Shown: positions 1-5,675 of the stretch, in pieces
Numbering within the stretch: position 1 is the stretch's first letter
Layout of the letters: every line of letters begins with the position of its first letter
Notes under the pieces: model-generated
Told to the model about the DNA's origin: nothing
Seen by the model: the letters and a program-made list of their open reading frames with translations, nothing else
Database searches by the model: none
Source: Thermoplasmata archaeon
Lineage (GTDB): Archaea > Thermoplasmatota > Thermoplasmata > Thermoplasmatales > GCA-001856825
Reading direction: 5' to 3'
Length of the DNA: 11,190 bases
NCBI GenBank assembly: GCA_021793855.1
Contig: JAJYRY010000027.1
Location: 1-11,190, forward strand
Translations under genes and position numbers: made by a program

Positions 1-503
1 CAACACTGGACAACATAAACATCGTGAGAGAAAATATAAGGAAAGTTAACCCGAAGGCGATAGTAGTGGACGGAGCATCCCCCTTCTTCAGTGCAGATTC
101 CGAGAAGGTCAGGGGAAAGAGAGTCCTAGCGATAGAGGATGGTCCAACACTTACTCATGGCGAAATGAGCTACGGCGCAGCAGTGCTATTTTCCATCAAG
201 TATGGCGCTTCGGAGCTCGCAGACGCCAAGGACTATGCCAAGGGCACGATCAAGGGAGTTTACGAGAAGTACAAGCAAATCCACAACTATCTCCCAGCAA
301 TGGGATATTCTCCCAAGCAGATAAAAGATCTAGAAGCAACCATAAACGCAACTCCGGCAGACGTCGTTGTCTCCGGAACTCCAATAGACTTGACAAAAGT
401 GGTAAAGATAAACAAGCCACTCATAAATGTGAAGTATGAGCTTCAGGAAATAGGGAAACCAGACCTGACTGACATCTTAGCTAAATTCGTCAAGACACAC
501 TAA
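1..503 (+). CDS. COG2403-type predicted GTPase (cyclic 2,3-diphosphoglycerate synthetase-related), C-terminal part
   Basis: The reading frame is open from the left edge (codons in frame from position 3), so the gene starts outside the window; the GTG at 24 is only an internal valine. About 166 residues remain. They resemble the C-terminal half of the archaeal COG2403 family, P-loop GTPase-like proteins related to cyclic 2,3-diphosphoglycerate synthetase. Visible family signatures are an ASPF segment, RGKRVLAIEDGPTLTHG (family 'VEDGPTLTHG' box), LPAMGYSPKQIKDLE, SGTPIDL, and a terminal INKPLINVKYELQEIG. The nucleotide-binding P-loop lies upstream and cannot be checked. The exact substrate is unknown for most members, so the function is inferred only at family level. 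The last 14 bases overlap the 3' end of the convergent srp19. A run of eight T follows the stop by about 15 bases and may terminate this transcript. Confidence 0.85.
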   Translation, partial: TLDNINIVRENIRKVNPKAIVVDGASPFFSADSEKVRGKRVLAIEDGPTLTHGEMSYGAAVLFSIKYGASELADAKDYAKGTIKGVYEKYKQIHNYLPAMGYSPKQIKDLEATINATPADVVVSGTPIDLTKVVKINKPLINVKYELQEIGKPDLTDILAKFVKTH

Positions 504-741
504 TTGCTAATTCTTCTATTTTTTTTATTAAATTTTCTTTGCTTCCTTCCCATTCCACTTCAATTTTTTTTTCTGCTCTTGAAGGAGATTTGGGATATCT
601 AGCTTCATAAACCTGGAAATCCAGGTTCATAAACTTCAAAATATCTATAAGTTTTTCGGAAGGAAAATTCTTCTTTACCCTTCTACCCATCTTGCGGGTT
701 ACTGCAGTATTAAAATAAGTCTCCCAGAGCGTTCGCTTCAT
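490..741 (-). CDS. srp19: Signal recognition particle 19 kDa protein (SRP19)
   Basis: This is an 83-residue archaeal SRP19, the protein that binds SRP RNA helices 6 and 8 and prepares it for SRP54 during cotranslational targeting to the membrane. Recognisable elements are the N-terminal LWETYFNTAVTRKMGRRV (residues 5-22, with the basic TRKMGRRV RNA-binding patch), the segment PSEKLIDILKFMNL matching the helix after the first loop, and YPKSPSRAEKKIEVEW (about 49-64). Length is typical of a compact archaeal SRP19. The ATG at 741 overlaps the stop of the upstream eS8 gene (ATGA), which indicates translational coupling in an eS8-SRP19 operon. Its last 14 coding bases overlap the end of the convergent GTPase gene. 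Identification rests on motif memory; the family is short but these signatures are characteristic. Confidence 0.88.
   Translation of the reverse strand: MKRTLWETYFNTAVTRKMGRRVKKNFPSEKLIDILKFMNLDFQVYEARYPKSPSRAEKKIEVEWEGSKENLIKKIEELAISVS
519..572 (+). terminator. poly-T tracts, likely terminator of the COG2403 gene
   Basis: Two T-runs on the + strand (eight T at 519-526 and nine T at 564-572) follow the TAA stop at 501-503. Archaeal RNA polymerase commonly stops at such U-rich stretches without a hairpin. Both runs lie inside the coding region of the convergent srp19, where they are read as Lys/Glu-rich codons, so the terminator would be embedded in the neighbour's gene. The T-runs are seen directly; the termination role is inferred. 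Confidence 0.45.
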
Positions 742-1121
742 TTCTGAATAAGTACTGCGTTGATTCTTCCGCTCTGCCCTGGCCTTGATGTCACACGAGC
801 GTTTCCCAACTCTGTAACGACTATGGCCCCCTTTGTTATGATGTTTCTCTGGGCAAAGTGCGGATCTGCGATATTCTCCTTCACGTTGAGGATCTTAACT
901 TTCTTTGTGACCCTAGCCTTTGGATCCGTGACATTTATTTCGTTTCCTTTTAGCAGGGCAGACTTGTTATTTCCTCCCATTCCTCTGACTTGTTTCCTCT
1001 TTACATTTCCAAGTACGGTCAGTGTTGGTTCGTTTCCTAGCTCGAATCTCTTTTTGTGTCTGTTCGACCTGAGTTTGCCACCACTAATTTTAGCACTTGC
1101 TCTTCCGTGATATATGGCCAT
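738..1121 (-). CDS. rps8e: 30S ribosomal protein eS8 (S8e)
   Basis: The product is 127 residues, the normal size of archaeal eS8, a small-subunit protein shared by archaea and eukaryotes. Typical features are the N-terminal YHGRASAKISGGKLRSNRHKK, which binds rRNA and is rich in Arg/Lys, the RGMGGNNKSALLKGNEINV segment, and the C-terminal ITKGAIVVTELGNARVTSRP followed by GQSGRINAVLIQK, a signature of the family. The start ATG at 1121 has no ribosome binding site just upstream, but a TATA-like element lies about 28 bases before it, so the mRNA may be nearly leaderless. The TGA stop overlaps the ATG of srp19. A 7-bp inverted repeat flanks the promoter (see 1135-1161). Confidence 0.95.
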   Translation of the reverse strand: MAIYHGRASAKISGGKLRSNRHKKRFELGNEPTLTVLGNVKRKQVRGMGGNNKSALLKGNEINVTDPKARVTKKVKILNVKENIADPHFAQRNIITKGAIVVTELGNARVTSRPGQSGRINAVLIQK

Positions 1122-1134
1122 GTGAAATCGCTAT

Positions 1135-1161
1135 GGTGAAAAAGTAGTTAAATGTTTCACC
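1135..1161. promoter_or_regulatory. eS8 promoter element inside an inverted repeat
   Basis: On the minus strand an A/T-rich element (ACATTTAACTA, about 1145-1155) sits about 28 bases before the eS8 start, the position of an archaeal TATA box for a leaderless or short-leader mRNA. It is flanked by perfect 7-bp inverted arms, GGTGAAA at 1135-1141 and TTTCACC at 1155-1161, with a 13-base spacer. The symmetry around the TATA element suggests an operator or a protein-binding site; a role as a weak terminator for citrate synthase is an alternative. The repeat is seen directly; the role is inferred. Confidence 0.4.
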
Positions 1162-1183
1162 TTGATTTCGACTAGAAAGCAAA

Positions 1184-2335
1184 TCACCGTTGGGCTATCG
1201 GAACGTACGGCAAGTCAAGCAAGCCCACGTACCATTCTACGGGCCTCACGAGCTTATTGTTTCCCCAGTACTCGACCACGTGGGAACCCCAACCAGCCAT
1301 TCTTGATGCTACGAATATGGGAGTGAACAGGTGGCCATCAATTCCCAAGACCCTGTAGAGCGGTCCTGCAAAGAAATCAACGTTTGGCCAGATGCCCTTG
1401 GTAGCTCCTAGTTTCTCAACCATCATTTTTTCTGCCCTCAAGGCAATCTGGAGAAGTCTTTTCACTTCGTCCGAGGGCTCCTTCGCAAGGCTCTCATCCA
1501 AGAATCTCCTCACGATCTTGGCCCTTGGATCATACGTCTTGTATATCCTATGACCGAACCCCATGATTCTCTGCTTGCCTTCCAGGGCTTCTTCGATGTA
1601 TTTTTCAGTGTTATTTGGATCTCCTATTGCATTCATCATACTCAATGCTGCCTCATCTGCCCCGCCGTGAAGAGGTCCCTTCAGAGTTCCAATCCCTGAA
1701 GTAGTTGCAGAATAAACGTCTGCCAGAGTGGAAGCAGTGACAAGAACGGAAAAAGTCGATGCGTTTGTACTGTGTTCTGCGTGAAGAATGAACATAAGGT
1801 CTATGAGTTTGCTCTCGAACTCGTTCGGTTTCTTGCCTGTGAGCATGTAAAGGAAATTTGCTGAATGACCGAGCGATGGATCCGGAGGAATGTATTCCTT
1901 GTTATCTCTAAATCTTCCAGTTGCAGCCGCAATGGATGCGGTCTTGGCGATAAGCGTCACGATTTTATCTAGGGTTGAGGCCGGTTCCCTGTTATTTGGT
2001 TCCTTATCATACATAACGAGCATAGACGTTGCAGTTCTCATAACGTCCATCGGGTGGCTCTTCTTCGCCATCACTTTTATCAGATCAATAACTTCCTTCG
2101 GCAGATCCCTTCTTTCCTTCAGCTTTTTTGTGAACTCCTCATATTCCTTAGAAGATGGGAGTTTACCATTTAGTAGGAGGTAAGAAACTTCTTCGTAGTT
2201 TGACTGATCTGCAAGGCTTTCTATCGAATATCCTCTGTACCACAGTTTGCCATTCAGACCATCCACCTTAGAAATAGAACTTTCGTCAACGTAAATTCCA
2301 TCCAATCCATAGTTAATGACTGGTTTTGCGCTCAC
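1184..2335 (-). CDS. gltA: Citrate synthase
   Basis: The enzyme condenses oxaloacetate and acetyl-CoA to citrate at the head of the TCA cycle. From the GTG start it has 383 residues, the usual length of the small archaeal/Gram-positive type. Active-site motifs are all present: HAEHSTNASTF (about 185-195), LKGPLHGGADEA with the catalytic His at about 223, MGFGHRIYKTYDPRAK with the second His at about 262, and WPNVDFFAGPLY with the catalytic Asp at about 320. The C-terminal RPVEWYVG...YVPIAQR is also typical. The open frame reaches a TTG at 2344, but the GTG at 2335 lies a more usual distance from the TATA-like element at 2359-2372 and adds no odd residues, so I prefer it. A 2-methylcitrate synthase activity cannot be excluded from sequence. 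It is the first gene of the leftward citrate synthase-eS8-SRP19 run, separated from eS8 by 62 bases. Confidence 0.93.
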   Translation of the reverse strand: MSAKPVINYGLDGIYVDESSISKVDGLNGKLWYRGYSIESLADQSNYEEVSYLLLNGKLPSSKEYEEFTKKLKERRDLPKEVIDLIKVMAKKSHPMDVMRTATSMLVMYDKEPNNREPASTLDKIVTLIAKTASIAAATGRFRDNKEYIPPDPSLGHSANFLYMLTGKKPNEFESKLIDLMFILHAEHSTNASTFSVLVTASTLADVYSATTSGIGTLKGPLHGGADEAALSMMNAIGDPNNTEKYIEEALEGKQRIMGFGHRIYKTYDPRAKIVRRFLDESLAKEPSDEVKRLLQIALRAEKMMVEKLGATKGIWPNVDFFAGPLYRVLGIDGHLFTPIFVASRMAGWGSHVVEYWGNNKLVRPVEWYVGLLDLPYVPIAQR

Positions 2336-2358
2336 AATAATCAAATCAGATAATCGAT

Positions 2359-2372
2359 GTTAAATACTTAAC
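2359..2372 (-). promoter_or_regulatory. Palindromic TATA-like element of the citrate synthase promoter
   Basis: GTTAA-N4-TTAAC forms a 14-base imperfect palindrome whose A/T core reads TATTTAAC on the minus strand. It lies 24-37 bases before the GTG at 2335, where an archaeal box A would drive a leaderless or near-leaderless mRNA. The palindromic form could also serve a regulator. Position and symmetry are seen; promoter activity is inferred. Confidence 0.4.
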
Positions 2373-2408
2373 ATTAGCTTAATCGTCTAAGCAAAAATCA
2401 AAGAAGAA

Positions 2409-2421
2409 ACCTTATTTCTTT
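2409..2421 (+). promoter_or_regulatory. Putative box A of the NfeD protease gene
   Basis: An A/T-rich stretch (ACCTTATTTCTT) is centred about 24 bases before the ATG at 2439, and no ribosome binding site is visible. This fits a leaderless transcript. The motif is weak, so the call rests mainly on spacing that recurs at other genes of the window. Confidence 0.3.
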
Positions 2422-2438
2422 GCAGTGAATATATTAGA

Positions 2439-3695
2439 ATGAAACTCGCACTTGTAATGGTGCTGTTCTTAGCATTAGTGGTTGTTTTTTCAATTCCATC
2501 TGCTCACGCAAATACTCATTCCTTAGTCATAATAAACTTCAGTTACCCCGTGGACAGCGGCGCACAGGATTATTTCCAGTCTGTACTGTCGTATGCAGTT
2601 TCACATAATGATCCTGTGATTATTGTGATGAATACTCCTGGAGGGTACTTGACAAATGCGTTTGCAATAGTAAATTACACAATTGCTGCAGAAAAGACGA
2701 TCAACATCACGACATACGTTCCGTCAGGGGACATGGCGGCATCGGCCGGCTCCTACATAGCACTTTCTTCCAACTACGTTTATATGGGTAATTCTAGCTT
2801 CATCGGTCCATCAAAGCCGTACATCATAGGCGGGAGTGCACTTGAAGAACAGCACGTCACAAACGCGTCTTACTCTTTCATGGAATCACTTGCCCAAACG
2901 CACGGTTGGAATCAATCAGCGGTTTATCAGATGGTCGAAAACAATGTCGCTTATACTGCTCAGAATGCCTCAAGGATTGGACTAGTATCAGGGCTATCTG
3001 ATAGCCTGGCTGGAGTGCTTCAGCAACGGGGGTACCAAAACCTTCCCCAAATTCAGTTCTATGAGAACGATGTTCAACAGCTGGAATCGTTCCTCTCGAA
3101 TTCCACGGTCGCAGATTTCCTGATACTCATTGGAGCTGTCGCGATACTACTCGACATATTCCACGGATCTATAGCTCTAAGCGTGGCAGGCATTGTTGCC
3201 CTTGCGCTAGGATTCTGGGGTGTCACTCTAGTCAGCTTCCAGCCTATAGCAGTTCTGTTGATGGTACTGGGAATTGCCCTCATATTCTTGGAAATCAAAC
3301 TTGGCCACGGTCTGGCAATGGTTGCAGGAGTGATTCTTGTCATTGCAGGTGGACTGATTTTGCTCATAGGGGTCAGTTACTCCGCCAAAGGCCCAATAAT
3401 TACCGGATCAAATTATGCCTTGATTGCACTGGAGGCAACGGTGCTCCCCATAGGGGCTCTCTATCTGATCGGTATCAGAAAGGCAGCGCTGAGCAAGCCT
3501 GCAAGAGTGGGCCCTCAGATCATAGTAGGGAAGAAGGGCAAGGCAATCACTGACATAGAACCTGGAAAAAAAGGAGTAGTTAATGTGTTGTCAGAAGAGT
3601 GGAGCGCAATCTCTTCTGAAGCTATAATGAAGGGAGAGGAGATTGAGGTCTTGAGTTATAGTGAAGGACTTGCAACGGTCAAGAAATCTTCTTGA
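2439..3695 (+). CDS. Membrane-bound serine protease of the NfeD family (ClpP-fold), long form
   Basis: This 418-residue protein has the three-part plan of long NfeD (COG1030, the 1510-N/stomatin operon partner type). Residues 1-24 are a signal peptide ending AHA. Residues about 25-200 are a ClpP-fold protease with VIIVMNTPGGY and DMAASAGSYIALSSN, the nucleophile being Ser102. About five hydrophobic segments follow (roughly 225-242, 244-264, 268-286, 291-312, 326-346), then a C-terminal OB-fold NfeD domain (about 362-417, with GKKGKAITDIEPGKKG and EEWSA). The family clips the hydrophobic C-terminus of stomatins. An ungapped comparison from memory with Pyrococcus horikoshii 1510-N (KITNYFIAYIKSLAQ) places His139 of HVTNASYSFMESLAQ where the dyad Lys138 stands, so the catalytic base seems altered. 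The gene is not in an operon with the slipin but faces it; the last 17 bases overlap the short NfeD gene. Confidence 0.88.
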   Translation: MKLALVMVLFLALVVVFSIPSAHANTHSLVIINFSYPVDSGAQDYFQSVLSYAVSHNDPVIIVMNTPGGYLTNAFAIVNYTIAAEKTINITTYVPSGDMAASAGSYIALSSNYVYMGNSSFIGPSKPYIIGGSALEEQHVTNASYSFMESLAQTHGWNQSAVYQMVENNVAYTAQNASRIGLVSGLSDSLAGVLQQRGYQNLPQIQFYENDVQQLESFLSNSTVADFLILIGAVAILLDIFHGSIALSVAGIVALALGFWGVTLVSFQPIAVLLMVLGIALIFLEIKLGHGLAMVAGVILVIAGGLILLIGVSYSAKGPIITGSNYALIALEATVLPIGALYLIGIRKAALSKPARVGPQIIVGKKGKAITDIEPGKKGVVNVLSEEWSAISSEAIMKGEEIEVLSYSEGLATVKKSS

Positions 3696-3697
3696 CC
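3677..3697. repeat. 21-bp inverted repeat containing both stop codons of the convergent NfeD genes
   Basis: Perfect 9-bp arms GGTCAAGAA (3677-3685) and TTCTTGACC (3689-3697) enclose a 3-base loop ATC. The + gene stops with TGA at 3693-3695 and the - gene with TGA at 3681-3679, both within the arms. Because of the symmetry both proteins end alike: VKKSS on + and VKKIS on -. The hairpin would form in both transcripts and may mark a bidirectional 3' end; classical archaeal poly-T termination is not obvious here. The repeat is seen directly; the role is inferred. Confidence 0.6.
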
Positions 3698-4095
3698 CTG
3701 ACGGTCACGTTGTCGCTCTGGACTTCGGTTATGGTGACGAGCTCATTGTCCGAGGTATCCGAGTCGCAGACGAAGCTCCAGTCTTCATTGACGACCGTGA
3801 CGGTTCCGACGACGTTTGCGGGGACTCCATTTATGACCCTTCCGGTCTGTCCTACCAAGGTTTCGACATGAAAGTATTTCTTCGTGATTCTGTGGGAAAT
3901 GGTTATCCTAAAACCAACGTAGAGTAGTAACGCTATTAGAAAAAATACGATCGAGAAAGCAAGAATGAATGTGTTGTTCATCCCTGTTGCTAAGTATTCG
4001 ACCAACAGTATGATCGCAAAAATAAGAATTATGGCAACAGGAATTACGGTCCTGAAGCCATATTTTAAGGCAAAGTCACTGGGTTCCTTTGTCAT
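3679..4095 (-). CDS. Short NfeD-family membrane protein (two TM segments + OB-fold)
   Basis: The 138-residue protein begins with a short cytoplasmic stretch and two hydrophobic helices (about 16-36 and 42-62). It ends with a domain (about 79-137) that has the NfeD OB-fold pattern: VGQTGRVING, GTVTVVNEDWSFV (the conserved 'G-x-V...E-x-W' part) and a terminal VTVRVKK. It lacks the protease domain, so it belongs to the short NfeD class that usually accompanies slipins and is thought to help anchor or assemble them. It lies 8 bases after the stop of the slipin gene on the same strand, so both are probably one transcript; no convincing ribosome binding site separates them. Its 3' end overlaps the long NfeD gene by 17 bases. 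The sequence is low in family-specific residues, so the name rests on the fold pattern plus the neighbours. Confidence 0.78.
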   Translation of the reverse strand: MTKEPSDFALKYGFRTVIPVAIILIFAIILLVEYLATGMNNTFILAFSIVFFLIALLLYVGFRITISHRITKKYFHVETLVGQTGRVINGVPANVVGTVTVVNEDWSFVCDSDTSDNELVTITEVQSDNVTVRVKKIS

Positions 4096-4103
4096 TGTTC
4101 TAC

Positions 4104-5027
4104 TTATTCTTTCTTGTTATTTGAGGCTGATGCCGACCTAAGGGTTTCAGTGAATGGCCTGAACATTTCAGTGAATTCCATAGGTATCACGTACTTTGTC
4201 GAATTGCTCGATCCCAGAGTTTTCATCATGTCGAGATACTGGAGTGCCATCGTTTTCTGGTCGATTTCCTTGGCTGCACTGAATATCGTTGTGAGTGCCA
4301 TGGCGTATCCCTCGGCCCTCAATATTGCGGATTGCCTGTCTCCTTCAGCCCTCAGTATGTTGGATTGCTTGTCTCCCTCTGCGACTGTGATAGTTGCCTG
4401 TTTCTTTCCTTCAGCTTCTGTGACCACAGCTCTCCTTGATCTTTCAGCGCTCATCTGCATTATCATTGCATCCGATACGTTCTTTGGAGGCAGTATTTCC
4501 CTGATTTCCACGTTGGTCACTTTTACTCCCCACCTGGTCGTTACTTCATCAAGCTTCGTCCTCAGTATTGCGTTAATGTTCTCTCTCTTTGATAGAACTT
4601 CATCAAGAATTATGTCTCCCACGACTGCCCTCAATGTAGTTGTAGCAATTCCCATCGCAGCTCCTTCAAAATTCTGTACCTGAATGACAGAGTCTGAAGC
4701 GCTGATGACCTTGAAATAAATGATGAAATCGACGTCCACCGGTGCATTATCTTTCGTGATGCAGGTCTGATGAGGAATGGTGAGGAATCTCTCTCTAAGG
4801 TCGACCCTTACTGGAACATCAATTATCGGGTAGATGAATACTATCCCTGGTCCCTTCTGAGCAAGTGCCCTACCAAATCTGAAAACGACAATTCTCTGAT
4901 ATTCTCTCACTATTTTAATCGAATAAAATAAAAATGCCAGTAGAATTATCGCAACCAGAGCAATGAGGGCGTCCTCACCCACGTTAGTAGAGATTGCTAG
5001 TGCTGTTGCCATATATGGGATTATCAT
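4104..5027 (-). CDS. Slipin / stomatin-like SPFH-domain protein
   Basis: From the ATG at 5027 the protein has 307 residues. One membrane segment (about 18-36) is followed by an SPFH/band 7 domain (about 37-200): EYQRIVVFRFGRALAQKGPG, VDLRERFLTIP, TKDNAPVDVDFIIYFKV, LRAVVGDIILDEVLSKRENI, GVKVTNVEIREILPP. Next comes an alanine/glutamate-rich coiled coil with AEG repeated exactly every 11 residues (205, 216, 227, 238). The hydrophobic tail (about 278-290, KYVIPMEFTEMF) corresponds to the region that long NfeD proteases cut in Pyrococcus. Slipins form ring oligomers and membrane microdomains. The frame extends up to an ATG at 5108, but that would run through the divergent promoter region; a TATA-like element (ACATTAATAC, about 5048-5057) is placed for a leaderless start at 5027. 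ATG at 5012 is another option. It is followed 8 bases later by short NfeD. Confidence 0.92.
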   Translation of the reverse strand: MIIPYMATALAISTNVGEDALIALVAIILLAFLFYSIKIVREYQRIVVFRFGRALAQKGPGIVFIYPIIDVPVRVDLRERFLTIPHQTCITKDNAPVDVDFIIYFKVISASDSVIQVQNFEGAAMGIATTTLRAVVGDIILDEVLSKRENINAILRTKLDEVTTRWGVKVTNVEIREILPPKNVSDAMIMQMSAERSRRAVVTEAEGKKQATITVAEGDKQSNILRAEGDRQSAILRAEGYAMALTTIFSAAKEIDQKTMALQYLDMMKTLGSSNSTKYVIPMEFTEMFRPFTETLRSASASNNKKE

Positions 5028-5043
5028 AGCAGTCCATCGATAG

Positions 5044-5106
5044 TTCGTATTAATGTTTTTTGAGGATTGGTCAGAGAGAGAACCAAAGTCAAAAATTATT
5101 AATATC
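5044..5106. promoter_or_regulatory. Divergent promoter region of slipin and ferredoxin
   Basis: Two TATA-like elements point in opposite directions. On the minus strand ACATTAATAC (about 5048-5057) is centred 25 bases before the slipin ATG at 5027. On the plus strand an A/T-rich tract with ATTATTAATAT (about 5096-5106) is centred 24-26 bases before the ferredoxin ATG at 5125. Neither gene has a clear ribosome binding site, so both mRNAs are probably leaderless. Confidence 0.45.
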
Positions 5107-5124
5107 ATCTTTTCCTATCAAAAT

Positions 5125-5553
5125 ATGGCCAAGGTTGACTACAATTCTAAACCTATTGATGACAATTTCTTTGACAAGCAAGATGAGTTTCCAATCACTG
5201 GAAATCACGCTGGTCACGAGGTCAGGGCCGAAGGCAAGGAAAGGCTAGATAAGGATGGAAAAGTCTATCCAACTAAACTAGGAATCCACGGGACTAATGT
5301 AGCTGTTGACTGGGAGTCTTGTATAGCAGACGGATCCTGTATGGATGTGTGCCCTGTCAATGTTTACGAGTGGTTCCTGAATGCAGGAAACAAGGGGACG
5401 GGCAACGACAAGAAGGTTGCTGAAGGAACGGATGAATGGAACAAGTACAGAACGGACAAGTGTGATCCAATCAGGGAGACGGACTGCATTTTCTGCAACG
5501 CTTGTGTTACTGCCTGCCCAGTAAGTGCCATTTCTGTGGCTATGAGAAAGTAA
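5125..5553 (+). CDS. Zinc-containing ferredoxin (dicluster 3Fe-4S/4Fe-4S, Thermoplasma/Sulfolobus type)
   Basis: A 142-residue acidic electron carrier, probably serving 2-oxoacid:ferredoxin oxidoreductases in the cytoplasm. The N-terminal extension carries the zinc ligands: His28 and His31 in GNHAGHEVRAEG, His55 in KLGIHGT, and Asp114 in KCDPIRETD, by comparison with Sulfolobus tokodaii ferredoxin. The cluster cysteines are C66, C72, C76 (SCIADGSCMDVCP, with Asp69 in place of the fourth Cys as in 3Fe-4S clusters) and C121, C124, C127, C131 (DCIFCNACVTACP). The loop between the cluster motifs (about 84-112, with GTGNDKKVAEGTDEWNKYRT) matches the longer Thermoplasma acidophilum form, also 142 residues as I recall. 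The frame reaches an ATG at 5053, but the N-terminus from 5125 fits the family and the TATA spacing. T-rich sequence follows the stop. Confidence 0.95.
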   Translation: MAKVDYNSKPIDDNFFDKQDEFPITGNHAGHEVRAEGKERLDKDGKVYPTKLGIHGTNVAVDWESCIADGSCMDVCPVNVYEWFLNAGNKGTGNDKKVAEGTDEWNKYRTDKCDPIRETDCIFCNACVTACPVSAISVAMRK

Positions 5554-5582
5554 TACGATCGACTACCTTTCAAAATTCTGAC

Positions 5583-5675
5583 CTATTCTATTTTATTCTT
5601 CTTCAATTCCTTTTCCTCAAGTATTTCCGTCCAGGTGAGGAAGCAGTTGCTCAGTAGCTGATCTTCCTTCTTCAT
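5583..5675 (-). CDS. Possible 30-residue microprotein, start overlapping the DLH stop (ATGA)
   Basis: The sequence after the dienelactone-hydrolase-like gene contains ATG at 5675 sharing bases with the TGA at 5674-5672, and runs 30 codons to TAG at 5583. The translated product starts MKKEDQLLSNCFLTWTEILE and ends with a charged EKELKKNKIE-like tail, amphipathic and helical in appearance. The ATGA overlap is the same coupling as used by eS8-srp19 in this window, which speaks for a real gene; the short length and T-rich opposite strand speak for chance. I recognise no family. The region otherwise has no gene. Confidence 0.3.
   Translation of the reverse strand: MKKEDQLLSNCFLTWTEILEEKELKKNKIE
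5584..5616 (+). terminator. T-rich stretch after the ferredoxin gene
   Basis: About 30 bases after the ferredoxin stop the + strand becomes strongly pyrimidine/T-rich (TATTCTATTTTATTCTTC and further TTTTCC). This fits archaeal U-tract termination. The same stretch encodes the Lys/Glu-rich end of a possible small protein on the other strand, so its base composition has two possible explanations. Confidence 0.35.

Noticed and set aside
760..1110. Open frame antisense to eS8
   Set aside because: It mirrors the certain eS8 gene; its composition is what the reverse of a Lys/Arg-rich protein gives.
3661..3927. Small + strand frame beginning at the end of the NfeD protease gene
   Set aside because: It is the antisense of the short NfeD gene, which has membrane helices, an OB-fold pattern and operon context.
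4300..4420. 33-bp spaced repeats as a possible CRISPR array
   Set aside because: They are in-frame coding repeats of the slipin coiled coil, with no spacers and no cas genes nearby.
4114..4683. 189-codon frame antisense to the slipin
   Set aside because: Shadow of the SPFH gene; its Ser/Leu/Ala richness comes from the reversed AEG repeats.
5028..5108. Longer slipin starting at 5108
   Set aside because: The extra 27 residues lie in the promoter region and are not hydrophobic or conserved; the ATG at 5027 has a correctly placed TATA-like element.
5053..5124. N-terminal extension of the ferredoxin from the ATG at 5053
   Set aside because: The added residues cross the divergent promoter region; the 142-residue form from 5125 matches the family and its TATA element.
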